5,950 nt of DNA from Pseudonocardiaceae bacterium (GTDB lineage: Bacteria > Actinomycetota > Actinomycetes > Mycobacteriales > Pseudonocardiaceae): the NCBI GenBank assembly GCA_025937115.1, contig JAICSB010000222.1, forward strand, positions 1-5,950, read 5' to 3'. Below the pieces are notes generated by a model that was not told the origin of the DNA, searched no databases, and saw nothing but the letters and a program-made list of their open reading frames with translations. The position numbers and the translations under genes were made by a program. Below, one piece after another: positions 1 to 5,654 of the stretch (positions are counted from its first letter, which is position 1; every line of letters starts with the position of its first letter).

Positions 1-276
1 ATCGACCGCCTACTTGGGATCGATTGGATTGGACCGTATGAGCCCTGGGATGACCAACTGGCCTTCACATTCGACGGGGGGATCCTCGCGGACGAAATGA
101 TCAAGAAGGTGAGAATTGTCGACAGTGAGATATCAGAATTTGGATTCTTCTTGGAGTCCGATGCCGCTAGATTGCTTCGGGACGATGTAGCTCAGCGGCT
201 CAGGCGCGCCGTGGAGTCGTTGGAGAGTCATCACGTACGCTACATGGAGCATCAGGTCGTTGAGAGTTCTGAGTAA
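1..276 (+). CDS. Nudix hydrolase-like protein, C-terminal part (5' end outside window)
   Basis: Frame 1 is open from the first base to a TAA at 274-276 and gives 91 residues. The visible part has the segment WDDQLAFTFDGG followed by IVDSEISEFGF and a helical tail ending in RYMEH. This order (DWxxP, WDDxxxFxFDGG, a short strand with an acidic ExxEF/Y element, then helices and YxEH) is what I remember from the C-terminal half of actinobacterial Nudix hydrolases. The Nudix box itself would lie upstream and cannot be seen, so the assignment rests on the tail only. Hand-counted GC over 1-240 is 131/240 (about 55%), well below the rest of the window, which suggests separate ancestry. The complete Nudix gene at 396-893 converges on it across a 119-bp gap. 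Substrate unknown. Confidence 0.65.
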   Translation: MDRLLGIDWIGPYEPWDDQLAFTFDGGILADEMIKKVRIVDSEISEFGFFLESDAARLLRDDVAQRLRRAVESLESHHVRYMEHQVVESSE

Positions 277-395
277 TACCAAGCAAGGATCCCGATTGCT
301 CGCCGGAATACCGTCCCACTCGCCGCCCATGTCGCAGCTGACTGCGCCTGAGCGGCCCATAGATCGCAGAGGGAATCCACGCCGAGAGCCCGTTT

Positions 396-893
396 CTACG
401 CGTGCAGAAAGATAGGCCGGCGCAGTCGTCCTGCGAGAGCGTCGGCCACCAGGGCCGGCAGGTTGGGTGGCAAGAGTTTGTCTGTGCAGACGGCGAGTTC
501 GGGTTTGCTCCACCAATGGTGGCCGAGGAGTCCCGCTTTCTCGTTGGCGGTGTGCCTTGGTCGCAAGGTGGGCGCGGCATCGGTGACGCGGGCGAGGTAG
601 ACGGTCTCGCGGCGGTGGTGTTCTTGACCTCGGTAGCGGAAGCGGGTCTCGCGGTCCCAGAGGCGGGGTCCGAGGTGGTCGAGGAGGATGCCGGTTTCCT
701 CGGCGAGTTCGCGGCGGGCGGTGACGGGTAGGGCCTCGCCGGGGTCAGCACCGCCGCCGGGCAGCTCCCACCAGTGATTGTCGGGCACGTCAGGGTCTTT
801 AGCGTGGATGAGCAGCACTCGGTCGTCTTGGTCGAACAGCAGCACGCGGGCACCGATCCGGAGTATGGCCGTTTCGGTGGGGGTTGCGGGCAT
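396..893 (-). CDS. Nudix (MutT-type) hydrolase
   Basis: A complete 165-residue protein, typical of a single-domain Nudix hydrolase. The family cleaves nucleoside diphosphates linked to another group, using Mg2+ bound by the Nudix box. The box fits the consensus GX5EX7REUXEEXGU exactly: G47, E53, R61, E62, E65, E66, G68, I69. The preceding strand VLLFDQDDRVLLIH and the WWELPGGG turn are also typical. The substrate cannot be read from the sequence. The start is ATG at 893-891, with a possible GAGGAG Shine-Dalgarno at 910-905 about 11 nt upstream, which is rather far. The gene is divergent from the DUF6879-like gene with 33 bp between start codons, so at least one promoter probably reaches into the opposite gene. 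It ends with TAG at 398-396. Confidence 0.9.
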   Translation of the reverse strand: MPATPTETAILRIGARVLLFDQDDRVLLIHAKDPDVPDNHWWELPGGGADPGEALPVTARRELAEETGILLDHLGPRLWDRETRFRYRGQEHHRRETVYLARVTDAAPTLRPRHTANEKAGLLGHHWWSKPELAVCTDKLLPPNLPALVADALAGRLRRPIFLHA

Positions 894-926
894 CCGGGTG
901 GGCGCTCCTCACGGCGTCGACGGCTT

Positions 927-1340
927 ATGGCCGGCAAAGAGCAATGGCTGAACCGGCTGCGCATCGACACCACAGCTGGGCGGCTGCGGCGAAACGTACA
1001 CATCGTGCGCGCCCCGCTTACCCCGTACCTGCGCTACCAGTTTGAGTGGTGCTATCTCCCGAACACCACCGCCGGTCAGGAGATCCGTATCCTGGACGCC
1101 GCAGAGATACCAGCCGCGGCTGCGTTGCTGCGGGTCGGTGACCTCGCCATCGTCGAGCACCAGCATGTCGCGCAGCTACGCTACAGCCCCAACGGGGAGT
1201 ACCAAGGCGCGGTGACGACCGGCGCCGACGCCGCCGCCGGCTATGTGGCTCTAGCGCAGGTCGCGTGGGAGCTGGCTACCCCGTTCATGACCTGGTGGAC
1301 TGCGCACCCGCAGTACCACCGGGACACTGTCGCGGCCTGA
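927..1340 (+). CDS. DUF6879-like protein, probable partner of the downstream XRE regulator
   Basis: A 137-residue protein. The central stretch RAPLTPYLRYQFEW (28-41), then TTAGQEIRIL (47-56), GDLAIVE (71-77) and QLRYSPNGEYQGA (83-95), fits the pattern I recall for DUF6879: an L/PLTxYxRW-like segment, an xAGExIR segment, an acidic strand and a YxxxGxxxG turn. The biochemical role of this family is not known to me. Family members are often found beside XRE regulators with a DUF5753 domain, as here (24-bp gap, same strand). The open frame runs upstream to 774, but that part overlaps the Nudix gene antisense, and ATG 927 is the only credible start after it. No good Shine-Dalgarno precedes it, so a leaderless transcript is possible. 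The gene ends with TGA at 1338-1340. Confidence 0.72.
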   Translation: MAGKEQWLNRLRIDTTAGRLRRNVHIVRAPLTPYLRYQFEWCYLPNTTAGQEIRILDAAEIPAAAALLRVGDLAIVEHQHVAQLRYSPNGEYQGAVTTGADAAAGYVALAQVAWELATPFMTWWTAHPQYHRDTVAA

Positions 1341-1364
1341 GCTGGTTGCAGACGGAAGGGGACC

Positions 1365-2213
1365 ATGGGGGGCCGATCCGGCGGACGCGACGAGCTGTCC
1401 CGCGCGCTGCGGGAACTCCGTCAAGTGGCCCAACTATCCACCCGGGCCGCTGCACAACAAACCGGTTTCTCCGCCGCGAAGATCTCCCGGGTTGAACGAG
1501 GCATCAACGTCCCCACCGAGACCGACGTAGCCGCGCTCGTGCACGCATACCAGGCGCCCCCCGATGTCCGAACACACCTCACCAGCATCGCCCGCGACAT
1601 CCGGACCGAGCATCGTCCCGTGGTCATGGCCCGCGGCAAAGGCCATCCCTCAGCGTTCCAGGAACGGCTGGCCCGCATCGAGGCCACCACCGACCACCTG
1701 ACCACCTTCACCCCGACCGTAGTGCCCGGGTTGCTGCAAACCGAGACCTACATGCGCGCGCTGGTGGCCTACCGTGAGCTGCCGCCAGCCGAGTTCGACA
1801 AGTTCGTCGCCGCGCGACTCGCCCGCCAGGAACGGCTGGAAGACACGGCCCACCGGTTCACCCAGATCACCGCGGAAGGCGCACTCGGGTGGCGAGCCGG
1901 CAGTCCAGCGGACATGGCCGAACAAGTCGATCGGATCGTCGCCGTCTCCAGGCTGCCCAGTGTTCGGGTAGGCATCATCGCGTGGGGTACCCAGGCGCCG
2001 GTGTTTCCGTTGCACGGCTGGGACCTCCACGACGAGCGTGCTGTCATCTACGGCACCGCTGACGCGACCGCGGTACTGACTGAACCCAGGGACGTGGCGC
2101 GATATGTCACGCTCACCGCAGCCGTAGAGCGAATCGCTATGTGGGACGACACCGCCCGCGCCATGCTCGCACGCATTGGCGACCAGTATCGGGCATCCGG
2201 CGCCTTCGACTGA
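1365..2213 (+). CDS. XRE-family helix-turn-helix regulator with DUF5753 domain
   Basis: A 282-residue cytoplasmic DNA-binding regulator. Residues 10-63 form an XRE helix-turn-helix: LRELRQVAQLSTRAAA, TGFSAAKISRVERG (SRVERG at 41-46) and a following helix ending in AYQ. From about residue 95 to 272 the protein matches DUF5753: VPGLLQTETYMRAL (120-133), a helical ARLARQERL segment, the GWRAGS turn near 175-180, RVGIIAWG, and a C-terminal VERIAMWDDTARAML helix. Length is normal for this group, which is very common in actinobacteria and includes developmental regulators such as BldB/WhiJ-associated proteins. The start is ATG 1365 with a strong GGAAGG at 1354-1359, 5 nt before it. It probably forms an operon with the upstream DUF6879-like gene. 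Target promoter unknown. Confidence 0.92.
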   Translation: MGGRSGGRDELSRALRELRQVAQLSTRAAAQQTGFSAAKISRVERGINVPTETDVAALVHAYQAPPDVRTHLTSIARDIRTEHRPVVMARGKGHPSAFQERLARIEATTDHLTTFTPTVVPGLLQTETYMRALVAYRELPPAEFDKFVAARLARQERLEDTAHRFTQITAEGALGWRAGSPADMAEQVDRIVAVSRLPSVRVGIIAWGTQAPVFPLHGWDLHDERAVIYGTADATAVLTEPRDVARYVTLTAAVERIAMWDDTARAMLARIGDQYRASGAFD

Positions 2214-2253
2214 CCGGCCAGCAACGAGGTAGATAGCAGACTGCATGCGAGCA

Positions 2254-2280
2254 GCCGCCACGTGCGGCACACTTATTATT
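2254..2280 (+). terminator. Possible weak terminator between convergent genes
   Basis: The 62-bp gap between the stop of the XRE regulator and the stop of the convergent antitoxin gene holds a 5-bp GC stem, GCCGC (2254-2258) and GCGGC (2264-2268), with a 5-nt CACGT loop. The bases after it (ACACTTATTATT) are AT-rich but not a clean T-run. It would end the plus-strand regulator transcript. The stem is short, so this is only a candidate. Confidence 0.3.
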
Positions 2281-2656
2281 CGGACGCGCTGGACTCCGCT
2301 TGCTCCACGGCCCGCTTCAGTTCCCTGTCCAGCTCCGCTACCAGCCGGCGGGCCTTCACCATGTTGACTCGCTGGCGCGGCACCGGCGCCGCGACCGGAG
2401 CGGTTCCTTCGGCGGCGGCGGCGCACACCCCGCGGATCCAGTCCGACATGGTCATCCCGCTCCGCTCCGCGGCCGCCCGGATCGCACTGGCTTCCTGCGG
2501 GGGCAGCCGGAACGACATGGACACCGACAGCGGGTGGGCGATCTCCATTTCGACGTCTAGGAGGTCGGCCTCGGCCCCGAGCGGATCGTCGCGATGGGCG
2601 TACTGGTAGTCGGCGAGTTCAGCGTCGGTCATGGTGTCGAAGTCAGGTTGGCTCAT
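2276..2656 (-). CDS. Ribbon-helix-helix antitoxin (BrnA/CopG-like) of a toxin-antitoxin pair
   Basis: A 126-residue protein encoded just after the BrnT-like toxin. Residues 1-43 are acidic. Residues 44-81 look like a ribbon-helix-helix fold: a strand SVSMSFRLP, a helix with QEASAIRAAAERSG, then the turn MTMSDWIRGVCAAA. A linker rich in Ala and Pro leads to a basic helix KARRLVAELDRELKRAVEQA (101-120), which could bind the toxin or help dimerise. In such operons the antitoxin binds DNA as a dimer and neutralises the toxin. The frame opens upstream as far as 2746, but ATG 2656 is chosen because GGGAGGA (2666-2660) lies just before it and because it overlaps the toxin stop by ATGA, indicating translational coupling. 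The RHH is closer to general CopG-type proteins than to textbook BrnA. Confidence 0.72.
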   Translation of the reverse strand: MSQPDFDTMTDAELADYQYAHRDDPLGAEADLLDVEMEIAHPLSVSMSFRLPPQEASAIRAAAERSGMTMSDWIRGVCAAAAEGTAPVAAPVPRQRVNMVKARRLVAELDRELKRAVEQAESSASE

Positions 2657-2895
2657 CGGTCCTCCCATGCGCTGATCGGCCGGGCAGAGCGGCTGGGGGC
2701 GTGGTAGCGGAAGTTGACGCGGACTGGGCGGCCACCCTCGGTACAACCCAGCGCGCTGTAGACGGCTGACCGGTTCTTCCAGTTGCGGCTAATGCGTGGC
2801 TGGTTCGCGAACACCTGCACAATCTCGTCACCCGAGACGCCGTGGCGCGTCGCGTGGTCGGTGTTACCGTTGAGATCCACCTGCTCAATCCGCAC
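2653..2895 (-). CDS. BrnT-like toxin (putative ribonuclease)
   Basis: An 80-residue protein from GTG 2895 (89 from ATG 2922). Visible family features are ATRHGVSGDEIVQVFANQP, a basic RNWKNR patch, the strand SALGCTEGGRPVRVNF and a C-terminal SARPISAWED. These follow the BrnT layout: an HGVS element, an ExxxVF helix, an R-rich strand, ALGxTxxGRxLxV and RPIxAWE. BrnT proteins are RelE-fold ribonuclease toxins inhibited by the downstream antitoxin, and this gene order (toxin first) is the BrnTA order. I prefer GTG 2895 because GAAGGG (2905-2900) lies just upstream, and because relatives I remember begin a few residues before this point. ATG 2922 or TTG 2925 cannot be excluded. The TGA stop overlaps the antitoxin ATG by four bases. 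Confidence 0.72.
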   Translation of the reverse strand: MRIEQVDLNGNTDHATRHGVSGDEIVQVFANQPRISRNWKNRSAVYSALGCTEGGRPVRVNFRYHAPSRSARPISAWEDR

Positions 2896-2934
2896 GCAGC
2901 CCTTCAATTCTCTGTAATACATCAATCTACCATC

Positions 2935-2972
2935 TTCGTATGACGTCTACTGCAGACGTCGGGTTGTCCGAC
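2935..2972 (-). promoter_or_regulatory. Candidate operator/promoter of the toxin-antitoxin operon
   Basis: Upstream of the toxin there is a 7-bp perfect inverted repeat, GACGTCT (2942-2948) and AGACGTC (2954-2960), with a 5-nt spacer. A second, overlapping 5-bp repeat follows: GTCGG (2958-2962) and CCGAC (2968-2972). On the minus strand TACGAA (2940-2935) could be a -10 element placed right after the repeat, giving a leader of roughly 30 nt before GTG 2895. No convincing -35 is seen. The stretch 2901-2940 is only 35% GC by hand count. Ribbon-helix-helix antitoxins commonly autorepress by binding such repeats, so this is a plausible operator. The binding itself is inference. Confidence 0.45.
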
Positions 2973-3094
2973 ACGCACGTTCACCGGGGACCTGGTCATC
3001 TCGATGCTGCTCAAGCCATCTCCGGGCCATCCCCGGCCAGCCAGAACCGGCGTCGGAAGCGGGCATGACACTCGCTCACTGGGGGCGGCAAAGT

Positions 3095-3101
3095 GGAGAG
3101 G
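3095..3101 (+). promoter_or_regulatory. Shine-Dalgarno deciding the methyltransferase start
   Basis: GGAGAGG lies 9 nt before ATG 3111. It overlaps the alternative in-frame GTG at 3093, which has no site of its own, so ATG 3111 is the better start. Confidence 0.6.
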
Positions 3102-3110
3102 TCAACTCTG

Positions 3111-3866
3111 ATGACAGATGCGCTGGCGCGTATCGGTGCCGTCTGGGACGCCGACGCGGCGACCTATGATCAGGCCGCCGGCCACCACCCACAGACCGCG
3201 ATCGAATGGGCGGCTTGGCGTTCCGCACTGATCCGGCTACTCCCGCCGCCGCCGGCACGGATACTCGACGTGGGAGCCGGCACCGGATTCCTCAGCCTCG
3301 CCGCCGCGCAACTGGGCTACACCGTCACCGCAGTCGATCTCTCCCCGGCCATGCTGCAGCGCCTAATCAGCAAGGCCACCGCCGCCGGCCTCAACATCAC
3401 TGCCGTCACCGCCCGGGCCGATGAGCTGCCCGCCGGAACCTGGGACGCGGTGATATCCCGGCACCTGCTGTGGACGCTGCCCGATCCGCTCGCGGCGCTG
3501 CGATGCTGGCGCACGGCGGCACCTGAGGGTCGGCTGCTCCTTCTGGAAAGTCTTTGGGGCGCCGTCGCGGACCCCATCGAACGCGGCCGGTCCCATGCCC
3601 GCGACTGGCTCCGGCGGTTGCGCGGCACCGCTCACGACCACCACGCACCCTACGACGACGCGATCCGATCCGCGCTGCCCCTCGGCCATGGCACGACTCC
3701 CGAACGGCTCATCGATCTGGTCGGCCTGGCCGGCTGGCCGGCGCCCAGAATCGAGCGGTTGACCGACATCGAATGGGTCACGCAGCGGCAACTACCGCTG
3801 CCTGATCGACTGCTCGGTGTCACCCCCCGCTTCGCCGTCGCAGCGGGCGGCAAAATGATTCAGTGA
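3111..3866 (+). CDS. Class I SAM-dependent methyltransferase, substrate unknown
   Basis: A 251-residue cytoplasmic enzyme with a Rossmann-type methyltransferase core. Motif I is ILDVGAGTG (51-59). The acidic residue that would bind the SAM ribose is D76 in TAVDLSPAML. Motif II/III are seen as ADELPAGTWDAVISRHLLWTLPDP (103-125 region) and the strand RLLLLES. The C-terminal part (160-251) holds an unusual HARDWLRRLRGTAHDHHAPYDDA segment with several His residues and a final FAVAAGGK strand, and probably makes the substrate pocket. The overall layout resembles UbiE/BioC-like small-molecule methyltransferases, not DNA methylases: no (D/N)PP(Y/F) motif is present. No biosynthetic partner is visible: the toxin-antitoxin operon is divergent on the left, and the 131-residue gene converges on the right, 28 bp from its stop. 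Confidence 0.85.
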   Translation: MTDALARIGAVWDADAATYDQAAGHHPQTAIEWAAWRSALIRLLPPPPARILDVGAGTGFLSLAAAQLGYTVTAVDLSPAMLQRLISKATAAGLNITAVTARADELPAGTWDAVISRHLLWTLPDPLAALRCWRTAAPEGRLLLLESLWGAVADPIERGRSHARDWLRRLRGTAHDHHAPYDDAIRSALPLGHGTTPERLIDLVGLAGWPAPRIERLTDIEWVTQRQLPLPDRLLGVTPRFAVAAGGKMIQ

Positions 3867-3894
3867 TTCGACAACTGGTTGGAAAGGACAGTCT

Positions 3895-4290
3895 TCACGA
3901 ACCCGCCTCCCGTCGTTCGCGCTTGGCCGCGGACAGTTCTGGAGACACCCAATGCGTGCGGTATGCGCGCTCGATCTCGGTTGCTCCGCTGACGCTGAAG
4001 CGCAGTCGCCTGCGGCCGGGAGTCCGGGCGACGTAGCCGGTTTCGCTCGGCTTGAGGCCACGCTCCTGCGCCCAGCGGCGAAACAGTCGCATCGCGGTCG
4101 ACAGCTTGGGCAGGCTGGCCTGCACCACCCGCTCCAGGCATGGGACCCGGCCGTGCCGCCAGTCTTCGAGGTGCGCCGGGGTCAACCAGCCGAGACCCAG
4201 GAACACGTCGATCGGTCGGACGTAGTTCTGCTTCGCGAGGACCGCCTCGGCCGCCCGCCGCACACGCTGATCGAGTGCGCTGCCGTTCAT
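3895..4290 (-). CDS. Conserved-type protein resembling the N-terminal region of DUF2293 proteins
   Basis: A 131-residue protein of unknown function. Visible elements are a helical start DQRVRRAAEAVLA (7-19), the segment YVRPIDVFLGLGWLTPAHLEDWRHGRVPCLERVVQ (23-57), a helix STAMRLFRRWAQERGLKPSETGYVAR (64-89) and RLRFSVSG with IERAYRTHWVSPELS to the end. From memory, the same series opens longer actinobacterial proteins that continue into a Cys-rich segment and a C-terminal DUF2293 domain. Here the protein stops soon after the THWVSPEL element. It may therefore be a naturally short form or a truncated one. The start ATG 4290 is chosen over upstream codons because GGAGGG (4302-4297) sits 6 nt before it. 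It lies 43 nt after the 429-residue gene, probably in the same operon, and has no membrane segment or signal peptide. Confidence 0.75.
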   Translation of the reverse strand: MNGSALDQRVRRAAEAVLAKQNYVRPIDVFLGLGWLTPAHLEDWRHGRVPCLERVVQASLPKLSTAMRLFRRWAQERGLKPSETGYVARTPGRRRLRFSVSGATEIERAYRTHWVSPELSAAKRERREAGS

Positions 4291-4296
4291 GCTCTG

Positions 4297-4302
4297 CCCT
4301 CC
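4297..4302 (-). promoter_or_regulatory. Shine-Dalgarno deciding the start of the 131-residue protein
   Basis: Read on the minus strand this is GGAGGG, 6 nt before ATG 4290-4288. The frame continues upstream to 4404, but that extension would overlap the end of the 429-residue gene and has no comparable site. Confidence 0.65.
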
Positions 4303-4333
4303 GCGCGTCGCGCTGATTGACCTGCAAGAGGGG

Positions 4334-5623
4334 TCAGGGGAGGGCGTAGCCGAGTGTTCGCAATCCCTTACGGAAGGCGGTGCCGTGCTCGGGCGAGACG
4401 GCAAGATGCCGGTCGCCGACCGGACGGCACAGCGCCCGGAGCCTGCGATCGTTCGCGATGAGAGTGGCCAGCGCGGCGTCTGCGCATTCCACCAGTTGAG
4501 CCATTCCGAGATCCTGCAGCTGGCTCGTCCGTCGGGTTACGTCGTCAATCAAGGCGGTGACGGTGCCGGGAAGCTCGGTGTGGGCGCGGCCATCCAGGAA
4601 ACGGCTGAATTCTTCTACCGATCGACCGGTGTCGAGCGCAGTGAGCAGCGCCGTCGCGGTCAATGACCAGACCCGGTCGGAGGTGCGCTCGGCGTAGGCA
4701 TCCAGGACGAGCCGGTCCGCGGCAGGGATCTCGCCGAGCGCGACGACGTCCAAATTGGGCAGCACGTTCAGCGTCCGCTCTGCCGCACCGGTGGCCTGAT
4801 AGGTGTCGGCGAGGCCGAGAACATAGGCGCCTAGCGCGTTGATCCGGATGGACCTCAGCCCGTCATAGCGGCTCAAGCTGTCGAGACACTCGGCCCCCCA
4901 GTTCCCCCGGAAGTCCTCGCGGGCGCCCGCCGGCTCGGTGTAGGAAATGTCGACGAGGCCGAGCGTCGCGGCATACTCGAACAGCACGCATAGCGTGTAG
5001 CGGCCCTCCAACATGGACCAGTCCGAGTAGCCCGCGTAGCCGAGGCTGCCGTACTCGTGGTCGACGAGGTACAGCTTCCAGAGGCCGCGCTCGCTGCGCA
5101 CGATGGTGGGCGACAGGTCCTCGCTGCGCATTACGGCGAACAGGTCGTCGACGGTAATCCACTCGCCGGCCGGGCAGGTCGTCAGGGCAGTGGCAACGGT
5201 CTGGCGCCGGGGCTTGGGCGCGGTGAGGACGTTCGCGCAGCGCTGACCCTTGATCGCATCGATCCGGCTCATCTCGTCGATCAACCCGTGGCTCAACCAG
5301 CGACGCCATAGCTGCCGGACCGTCTCAGCGGCAGGCTTGGACAACGCCGCGCGACCGCGGGCAGTTAGTTGCAGCCGGTTCCCGGTCTGCTCAGCCAATC
5401 CACCCGCGTGTAGCAGCAGCGGCCAGGCGAAGGCGGCGACCGCGTCGTCGGGAAGGAAGTCCCCGGCTGACAGCACTCCGGCTACCGCAGTGATCGTCGC
5501 TGCGGTCGGGCGTCGGGTCGTCTCGCTGCAGCGTAACTTTCCGCCAGCGCACAGCTGCAGGACCGCATGCACATTGGCCTGCGATTCCTGCTCGGTGAGT
5601 CGAACGATCTCGGCAGCTTCCAC
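4334..5623 (-). CDS. Helicase-associated (XPB/Ssl2 Helicase_C_3-like) protein without a helicase motor
   Basis: A 429-residue, apparently cytoplasmic protein. Residues 1-105 look like winged-helix segments (TTRRPTAATITAVAGVL; LLLHAGGLAEQTGNRLQLTARGRAAL). Residues 106-275 are a conserved-looking middle with WRRWLSHGLIDEMSRI, IKGQR, ERGLWKLYL, YGSLGYAGYSDW and LFEYAATLGLVDISY. Residues 285-429 resemble Helicase_C_3, the domain shared with XPB/Ssl2-related proteins: LNVLPNLDVVALGEI, AERTSDRVWSLT, a SVEEFSRFLDGRAHTELP element and the closing FRKGLRTLGYALP. No Walker A or DEAD/DEAH motif is present. The frame extends to 5836, but that stretch is antisense-free overlap with the upstream gene in another frame; GTG 5623, preceded by AAGG at 5636-5633, is the first start after it. 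A DNA-binding or scaffold role is inference. Confidence 0.78.
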   Translation of the reverse strand: MEAAEIVRLTEQESQANVHAVLQLCAGGKLRCSETTRRPTAATITAVAGVLSAGDFLPDDAVAAFAWPLLLHAGGLAEQTGNRLQLTARGRAALSKPAAETVRQLWRRWLSHGLIDEMSRIDAIKGQRCANVLTAPKPRRQTVATALTTCPAGEWITVDDLFAVMRSEDLSPTIVRSERGLWKLYLVDHEYGSLGYAGYSDWSMLEGRYTLCVLFEYAATLGLVDISYTEPAGAREDFRGNWGAECLDSLSRYDGLRSIRINALGAYVLGLADTYQATGAAERTLNVLPNLDVVALGEIPAADRLVLDAYAERTSDRVWSLTATALLTALDTGRSVEEFSRFLDGRAHTELPGTVTALIDDVTRRTSQLQDLGMAQLVECADAALATLIANDRRLRALCRPVGDRHLAVSPEHGTAFRKGLRTLGYALP

Positions 5624-5654
5624 GCCCGGAGACCTTAACTGCCCATGTCCCGCG

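Noticed and set aside
333..346. Hairpin CGCAG-CTGA-CTGCG in the gap between the two Nudix genes
   Set aside because: The stem is only 5 bp and no T-run follows on either strand, so I do not call it a terminator.
774..926. Upstream extension of the DUF6879-like frame by 51 codons
   Set aside because: It lies antisense inside the Nudix coding region, the extra residues show no family features, and ATG 927 fits the family better.
200..1003. Long minus-strand frame of 267 codons
   Set aside because: It overlaps the Nudix gene in another frame; the product is Pro/Ser/Arg-rich and low in complexity, as is usual for GC-rich shadows.
3022..3036. Hairpin CCGGG-CCATC-CCCGG upstream of the methyltransferase
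   Set aside because: A 5-bp GC stem is expected by chance in such DNA, and no regulatory pattern surrounds it.
3004..3111. 35-codon plus-strand ORF whose TGA overlaps the methyltransferase ATG (TGATG)
   Set aside because: The overlap looks like coupling, but the Shine-Dalgarno is poorly placed (about 14 nt away) and the product has no protein-like pattern. Probably chance.
3952..4666. Plus-strand frames opposite the 131- and 429-residue genes
   Set aside because: Antisense shadows without ribosome binding sites or recognisable domains; the minus-strand proteins show clear conserved-type patterns.
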